This document shows positions 56,701 through 64,000 of a stretch of 64,000 bases of DNA, piece after piece. The notes below the pieces were generated by a model. That model saw nothing but the letters and a program-made list of their open reading frames with translations, was not told the DNA's origin and did no database searches. Within the stretch, counting starts at the first letter, position 1. Each line of letters opens with the position of its first letter. Location of the stretch: assembly GCA_964017155.1 (NCBI GenBank), contig OZ024864.1, positions 35,172,529 to 35,236,528 of the forward strand. The letters are read 5' to 3'. The DNA is from Oasisia sp. SBJ-2009 (taxonomy: Eukaryota; Annelida; Polychaeta; Sabellida; Siboglinidae). Position numbers and translations under genes: made by a program.

Positions 56701-57304
56701 CGTGGGAGTCATGAAAACATGTAATATCTACACAGGCTGTAGAACGTGCATAACACCTCAAATGAATTTAAAATTGAACACGGTTTGTCTATCAAATAAC
56801 TCTAACACCGTGGTCTCAGGTGGTTTCCTCCAAAGGCCAAAACCTGGGGTAACGCAGGAGTTCTTCTCTAGAATTAGTGAGTCCACTACAGGTTACACAT
56901 TTACCCCCTGTGTGGGATCTTTTACTGCCCCTGGCATAGACACCAGCTAGAAGGGACCACTGACTTTTAGACTCTCTTCCGAAAGACACAGGCAAATGTG
57001 GAAATTGTTTCGAAACGGCGGTAGGTGGGATTGAACCACGGTCCCCTCGATTGACAGTCCGGCGCTCTACAGCGCGACCACCGCTCCTCACCATTTCCCA
57101 TACATGGTGAAAAACAAAAACGCCAAGTCTTACCCCCTTACAATTTATCAATCCAATTTCAGTGCTCACTTTAAACCCCCCCCCCCGCCCACTCACTCAC
57201 CTGGCTGTCGGAGTCGTAGTTCGGGTCACGGATGTCACTGACGGCCACGCTGCCGGTTAGCTCCGAGCCCGGCGCTCCCCACACACCCTTACCGCCGGCG
57301 CCAC
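41716..57304 (-). CDS. PDCD4: Programmed cell death protein 4, C-terminal three quarters
   Basis: PDCD4 is a tumour-suppressor-type translation inhibitor. Its two MA3 domains bind eIF4A and block helicase activity in cap-dependent initiation. Minus-strand coding exons: 57201-57304, 54713-54826, 52437-52658, 49019-49116, 48476-48590, 47151-47258, 43573-43683, 42715-42854, 41716-41767. All phases join, giving 353 aa; vertebrate PDCD4 is about 469 aa, so roughly the first 120 residues (RNA-binding and degron region) lie in exons not found. Family landmarks seen: [25 protein letters not shown] (MA3-1), DNVWGEGGG linker, [14 protein letters not shown] (MA3-2), [11 protein letters not shown], and [12 protein letters not shown] near the C-terminus. 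The introns carry many transposons. The donor of the 52437-52658 exon is amplified as a minisatellite. The gene is tail to tail with CAML-B. Confidence 0.93.
41820..42075. mobile_element. Fold-back element in the last PDCD4 intron
   Basis: Near-perfect inverted arms: gtagtataatttaactta at the left and its inverse at the right, each containing gaacaaggcccgtagctgac in one orientation. About 255 bp. Confidence 0.75.
42355..42655 (-). repeat. Repeat H in the last PDCD4 intron
   Basis: About 300 bp, reverse orientation: agctttatgcagagac at one end and inverse gcataaaaccctg at the other, with acacgtgtgtttgtagtcca inside. Short inverted ends (ctttatgca) suggest a MITE. Confidence 0.75.
42715..42854 (-). 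CDS. PDCD4: PDCD4 exon, end of MA3 domain 2
   Basis: Acceptor cactcccttag, donor gtgggt. Encodes [20 protein letters not shown] to ALYKEMPA, phase 0 in, phase 2 out. Confidence 0.9.
43573..43683 (-). CDS. PDCD4: PDCD4 exon, middle of MA3 domain 2
   Basis: Acceptor tttccttgcag, donor gtaacc; 37 codons. Encodes [17 protein letters not shown] to TPDEFSK, aligning with the vertebrate segment between HHELVYE and the RGYERI helix. Confidence 0.88.
43730..44203. mobile_element. Fold-back MITE family F, copy 5, in a PDCD4 intron
   Basis: Same family, 45 bp upstream of PDCD4 exon 43573-43683. Termini tgcttacatttttccgg and its inverse; a complete copy. Confidence 0.85.
44541..45361. mobile_element. 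TTAA-flanked inverted-repeat element, copy 2
   Basis: 821 bp between TTAA at 44537-44540 and 45362-45365. Termini aggcaaaacaaagttaac and its inverse. Inverted relative to the copy at 1.2 kb; small internal indels only. Located in a PDCD4 intron. Confidence 0.75.
45381..46457. mobile_element. Non-autonomous piggyBac-like element
   Basis: 1,077 bp with 14-bp inverted ends CCCTTTAGACCTCA and TTAA duplicated at 45377-45380 and 46458-46461, the piggyBac signature. Near the left end a 23-bp motif around tcggccatacacggccg is repeated twice, as a subterminal transposase site might be. Inside, a 114-codon frame (45546-45890) contains [18 protein letters not shown], possibly the start of a deleted transposase. 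It is inserted into a retroelement tail in a PDCD4 intron. Confidence 0.75.
46510..46860 (+). repeat. 110-bp tandem repeat, about 2.7 copies
   Basis: Units starting aaatctaaaatacaaatt at 46511, 46621 and 46731, nearly identical, then decaying into taagctaagataaat. In a PDCD4 intron, next to the piggyBac-like element. Confidence 0.85.
47151..47258 (-). CDS. PDCD4: PDCD4 exon, start of MA3 domain 2
   Basis: Acceptor cttgctacag, donor gtacgg; 36 codons. Encodes [20 protein letters not shown] and ends [14 protein letters not shown], the most conserved PDCD4 segment. Confidence 0.92.
48009..48311 (+). mobile_element. tRNA-headed SINE, family 2, in a PDCD4 intron
   Basis: Head gagcggtggtcacgtggtag and ggttcaatcacacc resemble A and B boxes. 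The body includes tttgcctgtgtctttcg and aaaagatcccacacaggggg. The second copy is inverted at 56,850-57,088. Confidence 0.75.
48476..48590 (-). CDS. PDCD4: PDCD4 exon, interdomain linker
   Basis: Acceptor ctcgtgcag, donor gtaagt. Encodes [15 protein letters not shown], then [19 protein letters not shown]. The VWG-GGG linker between the two MA3 domains is a PDCD4 hallmark. Confidence 0.88.
49019..49116 (-). CDS. PDCD4: PDCD4 exon, end of MA3 domain 1
   Basis: Acceptor gtgtttgttgcag, donor gtaaga. Encodes [19 protein letters not shown] to KVESEQV, phase 0 in, phase 2 out. Matches vertebrate LVGQFIARAVGDGIL. Confidence 0.9.
49280..50783. mobile_element. hAT-like inverted-repeat element in a PDCD4 intron
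   Basis: 1,504 bp. Ends CAGGGGTCGACAATA and its inverse tattgtcgacccctg, with richer subterminal ggcccg and gggcca motifs. The sequence cccag is repeated directly at 49275-49279 and 50784-50788. CAGGGGTC ends suit hAT elements, but a 5-bp duplication instead of 8 makes the family uncertain. No transposase frame seen. Confidence 0.7.
51446..52469 (-). repeat. 43-bp minisatellite made of a PDCD4 donor junction
   Basis: About 24 tandem units of 42-43 bp. On the minus strand each holds about 31 bp of exon end (reading [10 protein letters not shown] in the authentic copy) plus gtgagtacc and a few intron bases. Variants alternate CTCG and CTCA before gtgagt. The authentic donor is the unit nearest the exon body (exon end 52,437). 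Degenerate versions of the unit lie at about 50,785-50,870 and 51,370-51,445. Confidence 0.9.
52437..52658 (-). CDS. PDCD4: PDCD4 exon, core of MA3 domain 1
   Basis: Acceptor cctgtgttgccag; 74 codons from [14 protein letters not shown] to [10 protein letters not shown], phase 0 to 0. The donor (TCA before gtgagtacc) is the first of about 24 tandem copies. Skipping to the second or third copy runs into a stop within 25 codons, so the exon-proximal donor is the functional one. Confidence 0.9.
54713..54826 (-). CDS. PDCD4: PDCD4 exon, start of MA3 domain 1
   Basis: Acceptor gttctccag, donor gtaagt; 38 codons, phase 0 to 0. Encodes [18 protein letters not shown] and the first MA3-1 helix with [10 protein letters not shown], near identical to vertebrate PDCD4 there. 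Confidence 0.9.
54886..55370. mobile_element. Fold-back MITE family F, copy 6, in a PDCD4 intron
   Basis: Same family, 60 bp upstream of PDCD4 exon 54713-54826. Left end cggtgtcgcgcttacat, right end ends taagcacgacagcg. Confidence 0.85.
56850..57088 (-). mobile_element. tRNA-headed SINE, family 2, in a PDCD4 intron
   Basis: The minus strand reads gagcggtggtcgcgctgtag, then ggttcaatcccacc and the same body as the copy at 48.0 kb (roughly 85 percent alike by eye). It is about 110 bp from PDCD4 exon 57201-57304. Confidence 0.75.
57201..57304 (-). CDS. PDCD4: PDCD4 exon with [10 protein letters not shown] motif
   Basis: Acceptor ctgtctgcag, donor gtgagt. It enters in phase 1 and ends in phase 0 after DPNYDSDSQ. 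It is the most 5' exon recognised; the linker before MA3-1 in vertebrates has the same KGVWG and DPNYD motifs. Confidence 0.88.
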
Positions 57305-57579
57305 CTGCAGACAGAATATGCTATTAATAATATGAAAATCCCCACCACATCTAAACCGTCTCAAAATGCACGAATAAAACATTCAATGTGCAGTCGCGCT
57401 GTGTTAGTAATGCGTCTCGTTATAACGTGAATTGGATATGACGTGGTCAGTCGTGGTCCCCACCAGGGGATTGGGTGTTATGGCTAACAGTAACGTTTTA
57501 GTAACTGTCCTTTGTTTTATGAAGTACAGCTGCGTTGCAAACTGCTTACAAATTGAAGATCAAAGAAGACTATAACACT

Positions 57580-58086
57580 GGGCCCAGTTTCATGGAGCGT
57601 ACGTAAGACGTCAAAGCGGGCGATAACCCATCGAAAGCCTAAAACGTTGTAAAGTTACACTAGTTGCGTTTCATGAGTCTGCTCCATAGTTGCACTTAGC
57701 TGCACCATGTATTTAGTAGGCGTAAGTTTATGCTAGTTGAAATATTTACAGTATGTTCCCGAAGTTGAAATACGTACGGTATGTTCCCGACATGCCCACT
57801 CTCAATAATAATTTTTAATGTTTACATTGGATATCCTTTACATTCATCATAGCTTCCCATTTGATATACGAACGACAAAGGTGGCAGCTAGAAAGAAAAA
57901 GGTTGTTCAGACACAGCACAAATACACGGATTCCCCACCGCAACCTAACTAGGTCAATACTACGTTGATTTAGCTGCGCGAATGCTAAATTGGTCTCAAT
58001 AAGTTGCATTGACTATTCGTTGTTAGCTGTGACCAGTAGACCGCGTAATTGCGCATATAGTTACACGGCTTTATGAAACTGGACCC
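57580..58086. mobile_element. Inverted-repeat element GGGCCCAGTTTCAT, uninterrupted copy
   Basis: 507 bp, same ends with one change at the right (ggaccc). The internal gcgggcgataaccc and gcgtttcatgagtctgctcc blocks match the copy at 37.9 kb. Confidence 0.8.
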
Positions 58087-58572
58087 GGAACGGTTACAGT
58101 AAAAAGCTAGATTTGCTATGCCTATGATAAGCATATTTACTGGTGTGCCAAAACACGAATTCTTCAACCATGTATGAACAGAACAACATTGAATTGCAAT
58201 GTAGTTCAGCCTGGTAATTGTGTGATCTAAGGTTGTTTTTTTGGCAATGATTGAAAGACGAAGTCATGCCAACAGCGAGCGTAATTATTATAGGCTTTAA
58301 CATTTTCCAGACTTCAGCAACGTGTCTGTTCATTTGTGTCGGCTGCTGAGAGCAAGTGATTATTTTAGATCAGCAGTGTTGTTATCAGCCAGTTCGCATT
58401 CGTTGGTTATTACTTTATTTCAAACTGTTCACTATTTGCAAGTTTTACTCAGTTCAGCAACTACCAGGTAGGTATTCATGAGTTTTACTTTTAGTCGGTT
58501 CAGCATTCGACAGTATGTAACATTTTAACATAATAATACACAGTGACGTTGGGTGGCAACGCACCACATTGT

Positions 58573-58868
58573 CATAGCTTTATGCTGAGTCCTGTCCACC
58601 TGTCATTTGGACGGGTAAAAACGAAAATGGACGGGTAGAAATATGGGTGGATGGGTAAAAAAATGAAAGAGCAAAAAAGGTCTTCCAAAATATATTGTTA
58701 GTTGTGTCTTGAATGTGAGGTGAGCGTAAATGGTGTCACATGTGTGTTTGTAGTCCTCTTCAGGTCAAAAATACATTTAAACTTGTGAACTGGCTTAACA
58801 GTTAACATCCACATGTCCACCAAAATATGTGTGACTGGCAATAATTTGACAGTGCATAAGGCCCTGAG
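58573..58868 (-). repeat. Repeat H copy
   Basis: Reverse copy with gacgggtaaaaac and tccaccaaaatatgtgtg motifs; ends next to the 12-bp CGCGTGACCCRC array. Confidence 0.75.
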
Positions 58869-58869
58869 T

Positions 58870-59032
58870 CACACCGCGTGACCCGCCGCGTGACCCGCCG
58901 CGTGACCCGCCGCGTGACCCACCGCGTGACCCGCCGCGTGACCCACCGCGTGATTCGCCGCATGACCCACCGCGTGACCCACCGCGTGACCCACCGCGTG
59001 ACCCACCGCGTGACCCGCCGCGTGACCTGCAC
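58870..59032 (+). repeat. 12-bp minisatellite CGCGTGACCCRC
   Basis: About 13 units of ccgcgtgaccc plus g or a. CpG-rich; open frames (RRVTHRVT type) are repeat artefacts. Lies between two inverted repeat H copies. Confidence 0.93.
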
Positions 59033-59448
59033 ATTAGCTTCAGTTGTTTCAGTGGTGTTTTTGGTGGTAGTGCCACAGCTGGCAGATTATACTATATCAC
59101 ACACACCGTTTATGATGTAGGCCCAGACTAGTGCATTATAACAAGGTTTGACTGTACCTTACATTAAGTCGTTATTGGTAATATTGACATTTACTGCCCC
59201 GCTTATTATGGAGCGAAATGCCCCAACCGGGAAACATGGTTAATCTTTTTTTCAAGATGGCTACTTCCCACACTCCTAGTCGCAAAGTGGGACAGAGTAC
59301 AACTCATCCAGCACACTTCCTGTTAATAATTAACACCCCAGGATGAAGCTGGTCCATGACACAGACTTCTCCACTCCACTGAAGTTATCAAAACGACAGT
59401 GTTGCGAATAAGTCACTCATAATGTGCGACCACGTGGGTGTATCCCAA

Positions 59449-59740
59449 GGCTTTATGCAGGATCAAATTATTGACAGTCACACCTGTTTTGGTGGACATG
59501 TGGATGTTAACTGTTAAGCCAGTTCACAAACTTTAAATGTATTTTTTTATCTGAAAAGGACGACAAACACACGTGTGATACCATTTACGCTCACTTTCAA
59601 GGCATAACTAAACATATCTATGGTTTTGGAAGACCTATTTTTGCTCCTTCACTTTTTCACCCGTCCGTCCATATTTCTACCCATCCATATTTATGTTTAC
59701 CCGTCCCAATGACGTCTCTGCATAAGCTTCCCATAAAGCT
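59449..59740 (+). repeat. Repeat H copy
   Basis: Forward copy, about 290 bp, from ggctttatgcaggatc to tctctgcataagc. Forms an inverted pair with the copy at 58.6 kb. Confidence 0.75.
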
Positions 59741-59744
59741 ATGC

Positions 59745-61100
59745 TCATAATGTGTGATCACGTGGGTGTATCTAATTACCTTCCGTCGACACTGATCACA
59801 TTACTAACGTGATTAATCATGATTATTTCTCAACACTGCATCGATCTACATCAAAGAGCAATATAACCGATCGCTAGGACCGAACTGAGCCCACCTCTCG
59901 ATCCGACTGCATCTGACATATATCGATGTCATAAAGCCTGCTTACTTTTCAACTAATTTCGACCAGAGCGAACCAGTTTTACAGATGGCACATGGGGGAG
60001 CAAAAAAAGTTTTTGACAATGACAGAAATGACAATAAAACAAGTACGGTACCATCCTTGTCGCAGGTATAATTGGGAGTAATAAATAACTGAACTGAGAC
60101 TGATGCAGTTGTGTCACTGTCTGTCAGTTCCCACAGACTTTTCTCACATTCAATGTTTACTGTATACACTACAATACAGTATGTAATCAGAATGGTTAAA
60201 ATTACAACAAAGCAAACATGGTTCATTAAATCAAACGTGCCGTTAAAATGTCAGAAGAAACCAGTCTATGCTAGCAGTACATTTATGCATGCAATCTGTG
60301 AGTTTATGATACTCGATAGACGTTACACCTTACAAGCAAAGACACATACTACGTATTCATCACAATTTTAAAATGTAATACAAAATTTAAAAAAATTCTA
60401 TTACAAATAAAATAAAAGCAGCTCTTTCTCAGAGCAAATTTGCGACTAATTTCCACAACACAATTTGTGCAATCTCTAAATTCAGAATGCAGTATGGAAT
60501 AAGTTCTGTCAATTCAGCACAATGCCTGGATTTAGTGTCACGCGATATGTCACGCATGACCTCACAATAAAACTTTGTGACTGCAGAGTAAAAAATAACT
60601 CGATTCAATGCCGACAGACAGACGCCCAACTGAATATCTGGGTCAGTATTCACCACGAGTTGGCACTTGTACACTGCACGGACATCATGTAACATTATCT
60701 GCATATAACGTGTGTACAATCACATGGGTCATCACTGATTAATCAACCGAGCGTATAAACAGTGCCTAAATCTTTTGATATCGCGTGACTCCTAGCTGGG
60801 AGACATTATAAAGCTACTGGCGCAATCAGTTAAGAATAACACAGGTTTTCTGGATGCCGAGCACAGCATATAATTGATAATTCTTTTTATCGCAGACATA
60901 AGCATAAATATTTGTAAAAGCATACATGTTCAACATGGTTTGTTTTAAATTTAATTTTGCATGTTCTGCAACGTTTGCTGTTTTTTCCCCCAATGGGTTT
61001 CAATAAGTCCCTGAGTGTGAGAAATATTCTACAGATTTGTGTCAAGTGTTCGTAAACAAACCCTATAAAACCTCGAGTCTGCGACAGGCAGGAGTACATT
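59745..61100. other. Non-repetitive stretch, no gene recognised
   Basis: Upstream of PDCD4 in its direction of transcription. Its N-terminal exons could lie here, but I found no KGRLL/KKGG-type sequence next to a donor. Frames of up to 96 codons carry no motif. Confidence 0.3.
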
Positions 61101-61104
61101 ATAG

Positions 61105-61215
61105 GCAGTCACAAATTTGGTGGAAGGCATGTGCATGTTCTTTGTTGGCTGAATAGGTGACATACCCACCCACCATGTGACACTTCCACACATCCAAATG
61201 ACGGGTGGACGAGTC
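61105..61215 (+). repeat. Repeat H, decayed partial copy
   Basis: A diverged remnant reading catccaaatgacgggtggac at its right end. It precedes the first unit of the local duplication. Confidence 0.45.
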
Positions 61216-61421
61216 TATATATATAAACTCTGAATCCAGCATGAAAATGTAAATGTACACATACATGCTCAATTCTAGCTGGATTACAACGTGTGCAGTG
61301 ACACTATATGTTTTTCTTATAAAAATATTTAGAATTCGTCGAACGAATTTCCGAGTAAACTTCCCTAGACTTTACCTTTGGGCTAAAGTCCCCGCAGTGT
61401 ACCATCCCCACTCACGGCTTT

Positions 61422-62150
61422 ATGCAGGATACAATTATTGCCAGTCACACATGTTTTGGTGGACACATGGGCCGACTTCGATTGAGCTACTCGAGTTACT
61501 CGCGTAACTCCAACGTGGTATCCGGTTTATGATAATTTAACTGCGCGCGCAGTACTACGCGCGTAATCCAACTGAACACCGATGATCGTGATCACGGACA
61601 TAAACCCCTTATGTAAATAAATAAAATAAAGTAATCTGTTGTTTAGTGTGTAAATTATGACGTTCATGTTCTTGGACTTTAATTATAATTTATACAATGT
61701 GTTGACTTTAATCCCTATTGAAGTCCTTAAATGATTGTGTCATGTAATGTTTAATTAATTTCTTATGCGATGGGGGGCTACGTAAGTTACTCGAGTGAAT
61801 CCTGTAAAACTCGCGATTGCCTCGAGTAACTAATCTAGGTCAAAAATGGTCACGTGCTCGAGTGATCTCGGCTGTTCGATTGGGACTCGGGTTGCCCTCG
61901 GGTTACGCGAGTTACTCGCGTAGCTCAATCAAAGTCGGCCATGGATGTTAACTGTTAAGCCAGTTTACAAACTTTAAAATGTGTCTGATGACCTGAACAT
62001 TATGACACCATTTACACTCACTTTCAAGGCATAACTAACAGTATTTATCTATTATTTTGGAAGACCTTTTTTGCTCCTTCATTTTTTACCCGTCCACCCA
62101 CATTTTTACCCATCCAAATGACGGGTGGACAGGTCTATGCATAAAGCTAT
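61422..62150 (+). repeat. Repeat H copy interrupted by a 469-bp element
   Basis: Left half 61,422-61,470 and right half 61,940-62,150 join to a normal repeat H. The flanking 170-bp sequence (ctagctggattacaac to ttgggctaaa) occurs on both sides (61,255-61,420 and 62,165-62,325), so the region is also a tandem duplication. Confidence 0.75.
61471..61939. mobile_element. Inverted-repeat element nested in repeat H
   Basis: 469 bp with about 38-bp inverted ends (GCCGACTTCGATTGAGCTAC and near-perfect inverse). It is flanked by catgg at 61466-61470 and 61940-61944. Other copies of repeat H read through this point, so the insertion is exact. Internal CGCG-rich palindromes; no frame. Confidence 0.85.
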
Positions 62151-62822
62151 GACATACACACACTCACACACACACAGGCTCAATTCCAGCTGGATTACAA
62201 CATTTGCAAAAAATACTATATGTTTTTCTTACAATAAATTTGGGCAAATTTACAATCGTTGAACATTTCTGAGTAAACTTCCCCAGACTTTACCTTTGGG
62301 CTAAAATGCCCGCACTGTACCATCCCCGCTACATGTCCAACTCCCAGCAGGCAGGTCCCAACTGTCCATGTATTATCCATTCCACTGGTCACACAGAGCA
62401 AAGTCACTTCCAGTAAGCACCATTAATTGCCGTTTACCCAGCTGTCAGCCTCCACCATCGCGACCCTGGAGGTCAACTCACGACCTTGACCTGCTCTCTC
62501 AGTCTCAGCATAAACAGGCTGTTTATAAAACGCCAGGCCCGGGCAGTGAGCTGAGTGGTAAACATTGAGCCAGGTGGATTGGCCTAGTTCCAGGACAAGG
62601 TGAGGCCAGTCAGGCCAGGTGAAAGGGGATCTAGGCTGTGGGTGCACAATGGCACACAACCCCCAGCCCCCAGCCCCCCTCCCTGCTGGGGCCACTTCAT
62701 CATGGAAGTCTTGCAACAGGAACATTCACCTAATGTTGATGGGGCTGGGATAATAGCAACAAGGGGCAGGCACAAAGGCAGGGGTTTGGACAGGTGCAGA
62801 GCGTACTAAGTACCTAACACCA

Positions 62823-63296
62823 GTGATCAGCTTAACAAAAACCATTGCATGCCTTGTGCACTATCGCATCATTTTCAAAATTTGTACAATAGCCTATCAA
62901 GCACTCTCATCTACACAACCAGCATATCTAAATGTAATACTAACTCGAACAAGAAATTCCAGACAGCTACGCTCAACCAGTAGTAACCCTGTTTACATCC
63001 CTCGGGTGAAAACGAAAGCCGGGACCCGAGCTTTCTCGGTTGCCGCACCAACGGTGTGGAATTCGCTTCCTGCCAGTGTTAAATCACAAGGTAATATAGT
63101 TTCATTCCGCCGACATCTAAAAACCTATCTCTTTAATGCTGCCTATCCTCCTTAGCCTCCTAGCTTCTTCATCCATCCATTGACGACTCATGCATTGCTT
63201 TCGATTACGAGTTTGCTTAATCCCTTGGTTTTGTCGTGCCACTGAGCTTGATCTTCAACGATGTTGGTGCAAAAGAACTCATTATTATTATTATAA
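62823..63296 (+). pseudogene. CR1/L2-like LINE 3' end
   Basis: An open frame (62823-63155) ends the reverse-transcriptase protein: IIFKICTIAYQALSSTQPAYL, then RQLRSTSSN, GTRAFSVAAPTVWNSLPASV and FRRHLKTYLF, then stop. About 140 bp of 3' UTR follows with a TTA-repeat tail. The upstream part is missing. The same UTR family occurs inverted near 13,979-14,150. Confidence 0.8.
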
Positions 63297-63299
63297 CAA

Positions 63300-64000
63300 A
63301 CAGAAACGACAGATCTCGATATTTGTTATTCTAAAACATTAACCATTACAGAATTTTATGCAATAATATCTTTCAAAATTTATGAAGCGTTACATTGTAA
63401 ATTGTGTTTTCATTTTCGGTTGAAACTCAGCAGACACTGAACACACATTGTGTCACGGTGTGTGTTGTTTTATTGTAGAACTATATCTAGATCTTACACA
63501 AATATTGTATTATTATAATCTCAGTGTAACTCAATTTATTAGGTAGATTTATGTTTCAATCACTGTTCCTTTCCACTCTGTCTCTGGCTGGATTAACAGA
63601 CATGTAACTTGTTAGTATTCAGCCATTAGTTAATTACTACACACAAGAGCATCTGTTCTAATGCTCTATATCCAAGTCCACATTCACACAACTGTGAGGC
63701 ACTAAACACAGACAGCAACAGGCAGAACATGAAAAATCTGCCCAACGTTTCAACTCATCTCCGTAATTCTGTGCAGCTTTTTGAAATTAGGACCTATCAC
63801 CTACGTCCTATCAGGGATGAAGATGACAAACTTATAAGAAGTGTAGTTGTACTTGAATTTGCTGGCGTGTGACAATAACAACACGGCCATTGAGGTGTAT
63901 GCCTAGTCACTGTTCTCAACCCTTCTGTAATTCAGGTTCTGACCCCCCCCCCCCCTGTAACTTGTAAGTTGTACAATCTGTTCACATTGCTGCATCCCGT
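63300..64000. other. AT-rich end of window, no gene recognised
   Basis: No convincing frame or splice-flanked exon; contains a 13-bp C run near 63,942-63,954. Confidence 0.3.

Noticed and set aside
58795..59120. Arginine/valine/threonine repeat frames on both strands
   Set aside because: Artefact of the 12-bp CGCGTGACCCRC minisatellite.

Overview
This is a gene-poor, repeat-dense stretch of animal nuclear DNA. There are no operons. Coding sequence is split by introns with ordinary GT-AG junctions, and one GC-AG intron is proposed. I place it in a metazoan, most likely a marine invertebrate (a cephalochordate- or mollusc-like genome). The grounds are abundant short terminal-inverted-repeat elements, tRNA-headed SINEs, CR1/L2-like and RTE-like LINE fragments, long minisatellites, and calmodulin-type genes with animal intron positions. 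The species cannot be fixed from the sequence alone.

Layout. From 1 to about 25 kb I find no host gene. This part holds a 587-bp CCCT microsatellite (3.7-4.3 kb), an RTE-like LINE with a long open reverse-transcriptase frame (5.85-8.24 kb), several inverted-repeat elements, a 32-copy 30-bp minisatellite (16.9-17.9 kb) and many dinucleotide tracts. From 25.3 to 37.9 kb lie two calmodulin-like EF-hand genes, called here CAML-A (minus) and CAML-B (plus). They are arranged head to head, and their start codons are only 286 bp apart. In both genes the ATG is the last codon of exon 1, directly followed by a GT donor, as in canonical calmodulin genes. CAML-B can be assembled completely (five coding exons, 150 aa). 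CAML-A lacks only its short last exon. From about 39.9 to 57.3 kb is the minus-strand gene for programmed cell death protein 4 (PDCD4). Nine coding exons cover both MA3 domains and the C-terminus (353 aa); the N-terminal exons were not found and are probably upstream, beyond 57.3 kb. From 57.5 to 64 kb there is again repeat-rich DNA with no recognised gene apart from a LINE 3' end.

The most unusual feature is shared by two unrelated genes. In CAML-B the intron/exon acceptor junction of exon 3 has been amplified into ten 55-bp tandem copies. In PDCD4 the exon/intron donor junction of the exon ending at 52,437 has been amplified into about 24 43-bp tandem copies. In both cases each unit carries a short piece of exon plus a complete-looking splice site, and only the copy next to the exon body gives an open frame. 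These are minisatellites born from splice junctions, leaving long arrays of decoy splice sites in active-looking genes. Other points of note are a GC donor in CAML-B supported by the paralogue and by exon length, and a LINE tail that forms the acceptor of CAML-A exon 5 at an intron position CAML-B lacks. There are also several nested transposons whose empty site can be read from a second copy inside the same window.

All exon calls come from reading splice motifs, phase and protein similarity by eye. No alignment, transcript or database search was run.
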